Source: an uncultured Clostridia bacterium
GTDB lineage: Bacteria; Bacillota; Clostridia; Oscillospirales; Butyricicoccaceae
Assembly (NCBI GenBank): GCA_910586575.1
Contig: CAJUJQ010000003.1
Coordinates: forward strand, 1 to 64,000
Length of the DNA: 64,000 nucleotides
Direction: 5' to 3'
Positions 1 through 6,200 of the stretch are shown here, piece after piece. The position numbers were made by a program, and so were the translations under genes. Each line of letters opens with the position of its first letter. Position 1 is the first letter of the stretch. The notes under the pieces were generated by a model. It searched no databases, was not told where the DNA came from, and worked only from the letters and a program-made list of their open reading frames with translations.

Positions 1-53
1 GTAACGCCCATCACTTCTTTTGTTTTTTCTGTAAGCTCATATTTTTTGTTCAT
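1..53 (-). CDS. Phage-type small protein, N-terminal fragment
   Basis: The gene runs off the left edge. Reading leftward from the ATG at 53 gives MNKKYELTEKTKEVMGV. A strong AGGAGG lies 7 bases upstream. The start resembles phage proteins that begin MNKKYE and continue into left-handed beta-helix repeats, but only 17 residues are visible, so this is a guess. It is the last visible member of the leftward genes that begin at the Cro-like gene. Confidence 0.5.
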   Translation of the reverse strand, partial: MNKKYELTEKTKEVMGV

Positions 54-142
54 TTCATAACCTCCTTATTTTGATTTTGGGCTTCCCACGACCCGCCTTA
101 GCGGGTTTCGACCGGTCGCCGTCCGGTTCTCATCGGGCGGTG

Positions 143-172
143 TTGGTGCTCCCCTCCCTCCCGTGCTATAAT
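143..172 (+). promoter_or_regulatory. SigA-type promoter of the zinc-ribbon gene
   Basis: TTGGTG (143-148), 18-bp spacer, TATAAT (167-172), with TG two bases before the -10 hexamer. It lies 25 bases before the start of the 197-412 gene. Confidence 0.6.
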
Positions 173-196
173 GGGATGTGGAAGGAGGTGAAACAC

Positions 197-412
197 ATGC
201 CGAAATATAATATGGGAAGCACATCCGATATGCGAAAATTTCAACGCGATCTTGAAAAGACTGCAAAGGATAAAGCCGTTGAAATTATCTCTGGAAGCGC
301 AATTCCGATTGAATGTCCCTTCTGCAATGCAAAGCTTGAAGCGCGTGCAGGCGTTATTCTTTGCCCGAAATGCGGGAACAAAATCAACTTAGAGTTTAAC
401 TTCAAACTCTAA
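197..412 (+). CDS. Small zinc-ribbon protein of the phage-like element
   Basis: A 71-residue protein starting MPKYNMGSTSD. The ATG at 197 is chosen because GGAGGTG lies 7 bases upstream; the open frame extends further up but without a ribosome site. The N-terminal half is charged and probably helical. The C-terminal half holds CPFC and CPKC about 20 residues apart, a rubredoxin-like zinc ribbon. It has its own promoter and is monocistronic on the plus strand among leftward genes. Function is unknown; such proteins may bind nucleic acid or protein. Its 3' end overlaps the convergent gene 389-538. Confidence 0.75.
   Translation: MPKYNMGSTSDMRKFQRDLEKTAKDKAVEIISGSAIPIECPFCNAKLEARAGVILCPKCGNKINLEFNFKL
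389..412. terminator. Perfect palindrome shared by two convergent gene ends
   Basis: TTAGAGTTT (389-397), 6-base loop, AAACTCTAA (404-412). Both convergent genes end inside it: TAA at 410-412 on plus and TAA at 391-389 on minus. No long T run follows, so intrinsic termination is uncertain. Confidence 0.5.
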
Positions 413-538
413 TCCACCCATCAAGGAGGCCAATTCGTCTGCCAACGTTTTGGCCTCTTTGATTACCTCGCAAAGCCTAGCAGCCGCCTCCGTCGCTTCC
501 TCCACGCCGTTGATCTTCGCGGTGCATTCGATATTCAT
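389..538 (-). CDS. Small hypothetical protein
   Basis: A 49-residue frame starting MNIECTAKINGVEEATE and ending LEFEVKL. A weak GGTG precedes the ATG at 538. It is acidic, predicted helical, and lacks recognisable motifs. It belongs to the leftward string of short genes (735-574, 538-389, 53-1). Its last 24 bases overlap the plus-strand zinc-ribbon gene in the palindrome at 389-412. The start is less secure than for its neighbours. Confidence 0.5.
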   Translation of the reverse strand: MNIECTAKINGVEEATEAAARLCEVIKEAKTLADELASLMGGLEFEVKL

Positions 539-573
539 GTAGTTTCACCTTCTTTTTATTTTCGGGCGGGGGG

Positions 574-735
574 TTAGCCCGCCGTCTCCATTCGATGCCG
601 CGCCAGAATTCTCCCGGCGACCTCCTGCATATGTTCGATTCGCCGCTGGATTTCTTCCGGCGGTATGTCCCGGTATCCATCATCGGAAAATCGCAGGATA
701 TCGTTAGGGGTTTCTACCGTTTGAATGATATTCAT
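574..735 (-). CDS. Small hypothetical protein
   Basis: A 53-residue frame starting MNIIQTVETPNDILRFSDDG with GGAGGTG well placed before the ATG at 735. The C-terminal half (PPEEIQRRIEHMQEVAGRI) should form an amphipathic helix. The arrangement resembles short phage-encoded accessory proteins but I recognise no family. It lies 41 bases from the end of the preceding leftward gene, consistent with one early transcript. Confidence 0.6.
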   Translation of the reverse strand: MNIIQTVETPNDILRFSDDGYRDIPPEEIQRRIEHMQEVAGRILARHRMETAG

Positions 736-776
736 AAAACCACCTCCATCACACTCTATGCAGGTTCCCGCCTGTC

Positions 777-1142
777 CTAGTCGATCGGCGTCACATCTAC
801 ACCGTCATATTCCCTATAGAGGTATTCCGCCTCAAGAAACGCATCCTCAGCGCGTTCAAATTCGCGCGCCTGCTCGTTTCCCTCGCGGTCGCTCCACGAT
901 ACCCTCCAGCGCGGGGAAGGGGCGGCGATTTCCGCGTCCATAATGCGGTTAAACGATCCGCCAATCATCCAGACGGCGTATTTGAGCGCCTGCTCCAGAG
1001 CGTATGGCTGGGAGGTGCCGCACTTTGCGGCCTGAATTACATCGTCGGCGAAGTCGTCGGCCATCGGAAAAACAACCTCTGAAACATCGTCCAGATGCTC
1101 ATTGATTTTCCGGTATTCGTATTCAACACGAACCTGTTTCAT
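777..1142 (-). CDS. Hypothetical phage protein, 121 residues
   Basis: Starts MKQVRVEYEYRKINEHLDD at ATG 1142, preceded by AGGAGGG; upstream in-frame codons have no ribosome site. The central part is rich in acidic and aromatic residues (WRVSWSDREGNEQ) and the C terminus is acidic. No membrane segment or known motif is seen. It starts 11 bases after the gene 1369-1154 ends, so the two are probably co-transcribed leftward with the Cro-like gene as early functions. No function assigned. Confidence 0.7.
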   Translation of the reverse strand: MKQVRVEYEYRKINEHLDDVSEVVFPMADDFADDVIQAAKCGTSQPYALEQALKYAVWMIGGSFNRIMDAEIAAPSPRWRVSWSDREGNEQAREFERAEDAFLEAEYLYREYDGVDVTPID

Positions 1143-1153
1143 TTTCTTCCCTC

Positions 1154-1369
1154 CTAGCACACATGAAACACAATCATGACGGTCGCTACGGTGACAATAA
1201 ACACCGTTATACCAATTAACCAGCAAACGACCTCGAAGCGCCCGTCGCTCATTGGCTGCCGCTCCACCCGTTGGAGCTTCGCAGCTTTCAGAAACGCGTC
1301 CTTGTCAGCTTCCAGACTGCGGACACGCTCTAGCAGGTCATTGAACGCCTGCCGTTCGTTGTTTTTCAT
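1154..1369 (-). CDS. Small coiled-coil plus membrane-anchor protein
   Basis: 71 residues starting MKNNERQAFNDLLERVR, with AGGAGTG upstream of ATG 1369. Residues 1-40 form a charged helix likely to be a coiled coil. Residues about 48-70 (VVCWLIGITVFIVTVATVMI) form one transmembrane segment at the C terminus. This is the plan of XhlA-like phage membrane proteins, which assist holins, but the early-gene position argues against lysis, so the role is open. Confidence 0.65.
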   Translation of the reverse strand: MKNNERQAFNDLLERVRSLEADKDAFLKAAKLQRVERQPMSDGRFEVVCWLIGITVFIVTVATVMIVFHVC

Positions 1370-1387
1370 AAAAAATCACTCCTGTTC

Positions 1388-1427
1388 TTGATTTTGGTAC
1401 AGGAGCATGGTATAATGTTCCTGTACC
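1388..1427 (+). promoter_or_regulatory. Promoter with -10 box inside a perfect inverted repeat
   Basis: TTGATT (1388-1393), 17-bp spacer, TATAAT (1411-1416). The -10 box is enclosed by 9-bp arms GGTACAGGA (1396-1404) and TCCTGTACC (1419-1427). The inverted repeat looks like a repressor operator; the start point would be near 1423. Confidence 0.65.
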
Positions 1428-1496
1428 CCCCCGCGCTTTGGTTCGGGGGTACGCTTGGTCAGTCTGTGGTTGCGACACGGGCTGACCTTTTTCTTG
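1423..1496 (+). ncRNA. Candidate small RNA of two hairpins
   Basis: From the promoter at 1388-1416 a transcript would begin near 1423 with hairpin GTACCCCC (1423-1430) / GGGGGTAC (1445-1452). It would then meet a terminator: GGTCAGTCTGTG (1457-1468) pairs over 12 positions, allowing G-U pairs, with CACGGGCTGACC (1476-1487), followed by TTTTTCTTG. No coding frame with a ribosome site lies inside. The result is an RNA of about 70 nucleotides. Function is not known; a regulatory RNA of the element is an inference. Confidence 0.5.
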
Positions 1497-1522
1497 TTCT
1501 TCCACTCCATCTGTGCTATAAT
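1494..1522 (+). promoter_or_regulatory. Promoter of the 1547-1705 gene
   Basis: TTGTTC (1494-1499), 17-bp spacer, TATAAT (1517-1522) with TG before the -10. The -35 overlaps the T tract of the preceding small RNA terminator. Confidence 0.6.
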
Positions 1523-1546
1523 CAGATAAAGGAGGGAGGTGAATGG

Positions 1547-1705
1547 ATGTTGGATAGAATTACGGTAAACTCCAAAGAGGAAGCTGACAAACTTGTTGAG
1601 CAGGGATACGCTATAGTCACCATAGCGAATTGGGTAACTGGAGATGGCGCTTCCTATACGTTAGAGCGCGGCTCCGAATGGAGCAAAGGGCTAGATAGCA
1701 AATAG
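1547..1705 (+). CDS. Small hypothetical protein
   Basis: 52 residues starting MLDRITVNSKEEADKLVEQG. The ATG at 1547 follows GGAGGGAGGTG; an ATG at 1543 would stop after four codons. It has a mixed alpha/beta look and no cysteines or membrane segment. The gene has its own promoter (1494-1522) and terminator (1716-1752), so it is a stand-alone transcription unit. No family recognised. Confidence 0.65.
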   Translation: MLDRITVNSKEEADKLVEQGYAIVTIANWVTGDGASYTLERGSEWSKGLDSK

Positions 1706-1715
1706 TCTTACCGTT

Positions 1716-1752
1716 GGCCGGTCGCTGTTCCCGCAGCGGTCGGCCTGTTTTG
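1716..1752 (+). terminator. Terminator of the 1547-1705 gene
   Basis: GGCCGGTCGCT (1716-1726) pairs with AGCGGTCGGCC (1735-1745) over 11 positions with two G-U pairs, followed by TGTTTTG. Confidence 0.7.
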
Positions 1753-1783
1753 TCGTATTTACAAATTATTCACCATTATCATA

Positions 1784-1812
1784 TTGACTGACAAATACAA
1801 TAATAGTAAAAT
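1784..1812 (+). promoter_or_regulatory. Promoter of the basic micro-protein gene
   Basis: TTGACT (1784-1789), 17-bp spacer, TAAAAT (1807-1812), in an AT-rich stretch, about 57 bases before the ATG at 1869. Confidence 0.65.
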
Positions 1813-1868
1813 ATAAATAGTGTTGTTCACCATCTCCAACCGATACGGATAAGGAAGGAGGTGATTGA

Positions 1869-1982
1869 ATGGCTTGTACATGTAGGCCTAAGCGTAGAAC
1901 TCCTATGACTGTCCGGGTCAGAAAGTATACGCGTAAAAGTGGGCCTGTAGGAAGCCACCGTCGCCATAGACCTAGACGGTAA
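1869..1982 (+). CDS. Very basic 37-residue micro-protein
   Basis: Starts MACTCRPKRRTPMTVRVRKY and ends HRRHRPRR. AGGAGGTG lies 6 bases before the ATG. About 40 percent of residues are Arg, Lys or His, and a CTC pair sits at the N terminus. It has its own promoter (1784-1812) and terminator (1988-2018), which argues that it is real despite its size. The charge suggests nucleic-acid binding or an inhibitor peptide. No family recognised. Confidence 0.55.
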   Translation: MACTCRPKRRTPMTVRVRKYTRKSGPVGSHRRHRPRR

Positions 1983-1987
1983 CACCT

Positions 1988-2018
1988 GCCGCCCCTCAAA
2001 AGCGGGGCGGCTATTTTA
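1988..2018 (+). terminator. Terminator of the micro-protein gene
   Basis: GCCGCCCC (1988-1995) and GGGGCGGC (2004-2011) with an 8-base loop, then TATTTTA. It sits between the convergent ends of the micro-protein gene and the Cro-like gene. Confidence 0.7.
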
Positions 2019-2231
2019 AGATATAAACAGCTCGTTCACTCCGACGCCGAGTGCGTCAGAAATCGCGATAACGTCACACGGTTTTATGATTTTTCGACCA
2101 TTCAGCATGTCACTGAATGCCTGCTTGGAGAATCCCGCCCTTTCCGCTACGGCATTTTGTTTCAGGCCGCTTTTCTCGATGATACGGGCAACATTTCCCG
2201 GAACGATTGCGTTACATTCTGCAATGGACAT
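2016..2231 (-). CDS. Cro-like helix-turn-helix protein
   Basis: 71 residues forming one HTH_3 domain: QNAVAERAGFSKQAFSDMLN is the helix-turn-helix, followed by NGRKIIKPCDVIAISDALGV. It lies opposite the CI-type repressor and shares its operator region, the classical Cro position. It is the first gene of the leftward early transcript (promoter 2307-2279). GGGTGGTG precedes ATG 2231. By analogy it represses the repressor gene and allows lytic or excision functions; direct evidence is limited to the fold and position. Confidence 0.85.
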   Translation of the reverse strand: MSIAECNAIVPGNVARIIEKSGLKQNAVAERAGFSKQAFSDMLNGRKIIKPCDVIAISDALGVGVNELFIS

Positions 2232-2252
2232 TTAATCACCACCCTTCTTTTT

Positions 2253-2378
2253 GGTCGGGTTTCTCAACCTCTGAATCTATTATAGTCGGATATCTCGACT
2301 TTGTCAAGAGCTATTTGTAAAAAAAGTTTGGGTTTCTCAAACTTTTGTCTTGACCTGTCTATATTTTAATGGTAATAT
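2253..2378. promoter_or_regulatory. Divergent prophage switch with three operators
   Basis: Leftward promoter: TTGACA (2307-2302), 17 bp, TATAAT (2284-2279). Rightward promoter: TTGACC (2350-2355), 17 bp, TAATAT (2373-2378). There are three 17-bp operator-like sites, each with 5-bp arms around a 7-bp centre: 2253-2269, centre GGTTTCT, one mismatch; 2284-2300, centre GATATCT, perfect, filling the leftward spacer; and 2326-2342, centre GGTTTCT, with arms extending to 9 bp. The starts are 31 and 42 bp apart, close to whole helical turns. Confidence 0.75.
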
Positions 2379-2400
2379 ATAGGTAAAGGAGGTGCTACAA

Positions 2401-3150
2401 ATGGCGTTCACAGACAGAATGAAGGAGGCCCGATTAAAGAGCGGGCTTACACAAGAAGGAATTGCAAAAATAATTGGAGTTGCCAAATCGACCTATACAG
2501 GGTACGAAAAAGGCAATAGTGAGCCAAATATGCTGATTTTGTCAAGAATTATGGACGCATTGAGCATAGATGCAAACTATCTTTTCCAAGACGAAGTGAA
2601 AACGCGGTACGAAAACAAGGCGACGCCAGAAGAAATGGAAAACCTTGTAAAGAAGTTTAGAAAGCTCGATGAACTCGGAAGGGAAGCCGTCACCGCTGTT
2701 CTTAATGTGGAGTATCGTCGGGCGACCGAAACGCAAAGCCTGCAACCAGCGGACGATACAGACGAAAACATTACCTATTTCCCCGTCCCACTCCAATCTC
2801 TACCGGCAAGCGCTGGTACAGGCATGTGGGCGCTGGAAAGCGATACGCAAGATATAATGTTGACCAAGCGCCCGCCGCACGGCACGGATTGTCTGGTTAA
2901 GGTTCGCGGTAACAGCATGGAGCCGACATATTACGACGGCGAAATGGTTTTTATCCGTCAGCAAAATGATATCCGCATTGGTCAAATCGGCATATTTTAT
3001 ATGGATGGTCAAATGTGGATAAAAGAACTGGGAGACGGAGAACTGATTTCGCACAACGGCGAACGGTACCCACCCCGGAAAATGATGGAAGATATACAGT
3101 GTCAGGGCTTGGTTCTTGGTGTTTGCGACGAAAGCTATTTTGAAAAGTGA
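2401..3150 (+). CDS. CI/LexA-type prophage repressor
   Basis: 249 residues from ATG 2401, with AGGAGGTG upstream. Residues 1-65 are an HTH_3 domain (LTQEGIAKIIGVAKSTYTGYE). A linker follows. Residues about 130-245 are an S24 self-cleaving domain with an Ala-Gly cleavage site in LPASAGTGM, the serine in GNSMEP, and a lysine in MWIKELGDGE. It should hold the element silent and be inactivated by RecA-stimulated self-cleavage after DNA damage. It is expressed divergently from the Cro-like gene. Confidence 0.9.
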   Translation: MAFTDRMKEARLKSGLTQEGIAKIIGVAKSTYTGYEKGNSEPNMLILSRIMDALSIDANYLFQDEVKTRYENKATPEEMENLVKKFRKLDELGREAVTAVLNVEYRRATETQSLQPADDTDENITYFPVPLQSLPASAGTGMWALESDTQDIMLTKRPPHGTDCLVKVRGNSMEPTYYDGEMVFIRQQNDIRIGQIGIFYMDGQMWIKELGDGELISHNGERYPPRKMMEDIQCQGLVLGVCDESYFEK

Positions 3151-3154
3151 AAAA

Positions 3155-3182
3155 TCCCGATGCCGAAAATCCGGCATCGGGA
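3155..3182. terminator. Hairpin after the repressor gene
   Basis: TCCCGATGCCG (3155-3165) and CGGCATCGGGA (3172-3182) form an 11-bp stem. An A run precedes it, so it has a U tract only when read leftward. It may still pause or protect the repressor mRNA. Confidence 0.5.
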
Positions 3183-3207
3183 AATACATAAAAAGGAAGT
3201 TGAAAAA

Positions 3208-3369
3208 GTGTTCGGATTCAGTTTGAAAAGGGCGACCGGTTCGACAAGCGCCAGAAGGGCGATTTCAAAGGCAACCGGCATTCCGACCACGAAAACGGGG
3301 CGCAGGAGGAAAGCACAAAGTTCCCTGTTTGGGACACCGAAAAGGAGACGGAAAAAGAAATGGTGGTAA
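3208..3369 (+). CDS. Small basic protein of phage/ICE type
   Basis: 53 residues. GTG at 3208 is preferred because AAGGAAG lies 7 bases before it; an ATG at 3160 lies inside the hairpin and has no ribosome site. The sequence (FGFSLKRATGSTSARRAISK, then KATGIPTTKTGRRRKA) resembles short Firmicute mobile-element proteins with an SRxTGIPxTKxGRQRK-like core. It ends in a cluster of basic residues (PKRRRKKKWW). Role unknown. Confidence 0.6.
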   Translation: MFGFSLKRATGSTSARRAISKATGIPTTKTGRRRKAQSSLFGTPKRRRKKKWW

Positions 3370-3375
3370 GGTTCC

Positions 3376-4086
3376 GTGAGTAAGAAAGAAAAGGGGGACG
3401 GGATTTTAATTCCGATCCTGTCTGTTTTGGACGGCCTTGTGTTGGTCGGTACGGCTGGCATTGTTGCTTTCGGGATGGCAACCGCGCAAGTAGGGCCAGA
3501 GCGCCCCACCGCTAAACTGGCGGATGCTTGCAGAATAATTTCGACCATACAGCGGGACGCAAACGAAGCTGTTTTGGAAAATATCAGTGTTCCAGTCTTG
3601 GAAGAACCGGCACCCGTTGCAGAAGTTGGATCAGGAATGTCAGAAACCACGCCGGAACCGCAGGCGCAGGCAGGAACGACGCAAACAGAGGAAGCGTCTC
3701 TTGGAAATGCAAACATTCCGTTGCCGCAGAAAGACCAGCCGGAACAAAAAGCCGAACGGCAGAAAGACACTCCGGTCAATCAAGCGGCGCAACAGAATAA
3801 TGCATCGAAATCGAACACACCCACACCCATAGATGTGTCCCCTGCTGCAAAGTCGGGCTCTCCGGGCGACGGTTCCGGAAATGCTGATAATTTCTATACA
3901 CACGACAATCCGCAGCTACAACAAACGGATGCAGCTTATGTTTTGAATACAAGTAGCAAAAAATTTCACATTCCGTCTTGCAGAACGGTTAGGCAGATGG
4001 CGGAAAAAAATTATCAGGAGTTTAACGGAACAAGGGACGAAGCAATAAGCAATGGATACAACCCGTGTGGGGTGTGCAATCCGTAG
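3376..4086 (+). CDS. Membrane-anchored protein with C-terminal Cys/His motif
   Basis: 236 residues from GTG 3376, 7 bases after the preceding gene. Residues about 9-35 (ILIPILSVLDGLVLVGTAGI) form a single N-terminal membrane anchor. Residues 75-180 are a low-complexity P/E/Q/A linker. The C terminus holds YVLNTSSKKFHIPSCRTV, then NPCGVCNP. This H/C-x(n)-CGxC pattern is common at the ends of Firmicute nuclease or ComEC-like proteins and resembles an Ada-type metal site. The domain probably faces outward. Possibly exclusion or envelope modification, but unproven. Confidence 0.7.
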   Translation: MSKKEKGDGILIPILSVLDGLVLVGTAGIVAFGMATAQVGPERPTAKLADACRIISTIQRDANEAVLENISVPVLEEPAPVAEVGSGMSETTPEPQAQAGTTQTEEASLGNANIPLPQKDQPEQKAERQKDTPVNQAAQQNNASKSNTPTPIDVSPAAKSGSPGDGSGNADNFYTHDNPQLQQTDAAYVLNTSSKKFHIPSCRTVRQMAEKNYQEFNGTRDEAISNGYNPCGVCNP

Positions 4087-4098
4087 GAGGTGTAAGAA

Positions 4099-4560
4099 AT
4101 GGCAATGATAAAATGTCCCAAATGTGGAAAGGATATTTCAGACAAAGGAACGATTTGTCCCGGATGTATGACCCCGATGGCTGAAATTATGGAAATTAAG
4201 GCCGCACATGGATCCACAACAAAAAAGAAAAATGTTTTGTTGTTAATTTCCGCTATTCTAGGTATTTTGTATGCAGTATACATAGTAGTTTATTTTATGT
4301 CTGGTTCTGATTCTGCGAGTACTGCAGAAGCTATAGGCGCTGGAATTGCGGCAATTATTGTAATGCCACACATGATTTGTGCTACCCTTGCCGCTATTTT
4401 TAACACACTTGGATGGTCCATGAATAGTCGCGGATTCGCACTGACTGGCGCTATTTTATACTCTGTCGCTGCTGTTTTGTTCCCGCTTTACGCATTGTTT
4501 GTGGTCATACAGATAGTCTTATCATTTGTTGGGTTTGCGCAATTAAAAAAGAACCAGTAG
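4099..4560 (+). CDS. Zinc-ribbon integral membrane protein
   Basis: 153 residues; AGGAGGTG precedes ATG 4099. Residues 1-30 hold a zinc ribbon (CPKCGKDISDKGTICPGC). Then come about four hydrophobic segments (VLLLISAILGILYAVYIVVY; IGAGIAAIIVMPHMICATLA; FALTGAILYSVAAVLFPLYA; LFVVIQIVLSFVGFAQL). Similar proteins occur widely near mobile elements in Firmicutes. Function unknown; superinfection immunity is possible. Followed at once by a strong terminator. Confidence 0.75.
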   Translation: MAMIKCPKCGKDISDKGTICPGCMTPMAEIMEIKAAHGSTTKKKNVLLLISAILGILYAVYIVVYFMSGSDSASTAEAIGAGIAAIIVMPHMICATLAAIFNTLGWSMNSRGFALTGAILYSVAAVLFPLYALFVVIQIVLSFVGFAQLKKNQ

Positions 4561-4565
4561 GAACA

Positions 4566-4600
4566 AAATCCCGCTCAATCAAACCAAAAGAGCGGGATTT
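4566..4600 (+). terminator. Strong intrinsic terminator upstream of the recombinase
   Basis: AAATCCCGCTC (4566-4576) and GAGCGGGATTT (4590-4600), an 11-bp perfect stem ending in TTT. Only 22 bases separate it from the recombinase ATG. Confidence 0.75.
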
Positions 4601-4622
4601 ATCATACAGAAAGGAGAAAATC

Positions 4623-6185
4623 ATGCCATATGCAATCTATTTGAGAAAATCCCGAGAAGATCGGGAAGCGGAAGCGCGTGGAGAGGGCGAAACCTTGGCA
4701 CGGCACAAAACCGCCCTGCTGGAACTGGCAAAAAACCGCCTGCTAGACATTGGTGCAATCTATGAGGAAATCGTATCCGGCGAAACCATAGCGGCCCGTC
4801 CAAAAATGCAGCAGCTTCTTGAGGAAGTGGAGGATGGGAAATGGGACGGTGTGCTAGTGATGGAGATCGAACGACTGGCACGCGGGAACGGGATAGATCA
4901 GGGTATCGTCTCGCAGGCGTTTTCCGTATCCGGCACTAAAATTATCACGCCTTATAAAACCTATGACCCGACAAACGAAATGGACGAAGATTACTTCGAG
5001 TTCGGGCTGTTTATGAGCCGTCGAGAGTACCAGACCATCAAACGACGGCTTGTCTCTGGACGTATCGCGTCGGTCAAGGAAGGGAAATACATGGGAAGCA
5101 TTGATCCGTTCGGATATCGACGCGTGAAACTGCAAGGGGAAAAAGGCTGGACGCTGGAAACCGTTCCAGAGCAAGCGGAAATCGTTCAGAAAATATATCA
5201 GTGGTATTTGGATAGCAGCATTTTACAGGTGCAAAAAAAGGCCCTTGCGGCAGGATATACGACAAGCACTGGCCTTGCGTGGCAACAGGCTAACGTGATG
5301 GCACTGCTGCGAAATCCCATCTACTGTGGATATGTCACATGGGGACGAAAGAAAAGCGAAAAGCAAATGAAAAACGGGAAAATCATCAAAAAAAGGAAGG
5401 TTGTAAAAGACTTTGTGAAAGCCAGGGGGCGTCATGAGGCGATTATACCGGAGGATATGTGGAATGCTGTACAGAAAAAACTTGATGAAACACCCGCCGT
5501 GCCCATCCCAAAGTCGAAGCTGATGCGAAATCCGTATCAGGGAATTTTGTATTGTGCATGTGGCCATAAAATGCAGCTGGTCAGCACGACGCGCACGCAA
5601 AGAAAAGGTGAACCGTCCACGCCATACTATGGATTGCACTGCCCATCTGTATCCTGCAAAATGATTTCGTCTCGTGTACACGCTGTGGACGCCGCTGTGA
5701 TGGGTGCAATGCGTGAATGGATATCGGGCTATGAATCTAAAAACACAAACCCATCTGGCGTGGCCGAAGCGCAGCTGGACGAAATTCAGAGTTTTATATC
5801 GGCGTCAGAAAAAGAGCTTGAAAAACTAGATGCACAATACAACCGCGCATTTGAGCTTGTAGAACAGGGAATATATACCACAGAACAGTTTATTCAGCGC
5901 CGGGACGATTTGCAGAAGCGAAAAACTGACCGAAAAGAGCAGATAAAAGATTTGGAATCCAAGAGAGACAAATTGCAGGCTGCAATGTCTGTGGAAATCG
6001 ACCTGGTGCCGCAGATGGAGCATGTGATAAATGCGTTCCCGATCGCAACCGTAGAGGAACGAAAAGAACTGTTGCAGTCCGTTTTTGATAGAATCGAGTA
6101 TAGAAAAGAGCTTAAACCAGGGCAAACCATAAGAGAAGCTAAAATTGAGCTTACGTTGTATCCACGCGTCCCAAAATGTATATAA
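4623..6185 (+). CDS. Large serine recombinase (phage integrase)
   Basis: 520 residues. The N-terminal resolvase domain includes the catalytic serine in YLRKSREDREAE (Ser about 10) and VLVMEIERLARG. A recombinase domain (GSIDPFGYRR onward) and a zinc-ribbon domain (CACGHKMQ with LHCPSVSCKM) follow. A long coiled coil (about 390-470) controls directionality in this family. AAAGGAG precedes ATG 4623. It catalyses insertion and, with a partner protein, excision between short att sites. Its 3' end abuts the interrupted GH18 gene, so it is the integrase of this element. Confidence 0.95.
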   Translation: MPYAIYLRKSREDREAEARGEGETLARHKTALLELAKNRLLDIGAIYEEIVSGETIAARPKMQQLLEEVEDGKWDGVLVMEIERLARGNGIDQGIVSQAFSVSGTKIITPYKTYDPTNEMDEDYFEFGLFMSRREYQTIKRRLVSGRIASVKEGKYMGSIDPFGYRRVKLQGEKGWTLETVPEQAEIVQKIYQWYLDSSILQVQKKALAAGYTTSTGLAWQQANVMALLRNPIYCGYVTWGRKKSEKQMKNGKIIKKRKVVKDFVKARGRHEAIIPEDMWNAVQKKLDETPAVPIPKSKLMRNPYQGILYCACGHKMQLVSTTRTQRKGEPSTPYYGLHCPSVSCKMISSRVHAVDAAVMGAMREWISGYESKNTNPSGVAEAQLDEIQSFISASEKELEKLDAQYNRAFELVEQGIYTTEQFIQRRDDLQKRKTDRKEQIKDLESKRDKLQAAMSVEIDLVPQMEHVINAFPIATVEERKELLQSVFDRIEYRKELKPGQTIREAKIELTLYPRVPKCI

Positions 6186-6200
6186 CATCAAAGACCCTAC
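6183..6200. other. Right attachment junction (attR), approximate
   Basis: Element sequence ends and GH18 coding sequence begins here: the recombinase stop is 6183-6185 and recognisable GH18 codons (YEWGY) start at 6198. The other junction is outside the window, so the crossover dinucleotide cannot be fixed. GH18 proteins usually read MTYEWGY; here PYEWGY suggests the switch falls within 6186-6200. Confidence 0.6.

Noticed and set aside
3135..3779. 214-codon leftward frame across the 3208 and 3376 genes
   Set aside because: Cysteine/serine-rich product and no ribosome site; plus-strand genes have starts and recognisable features.
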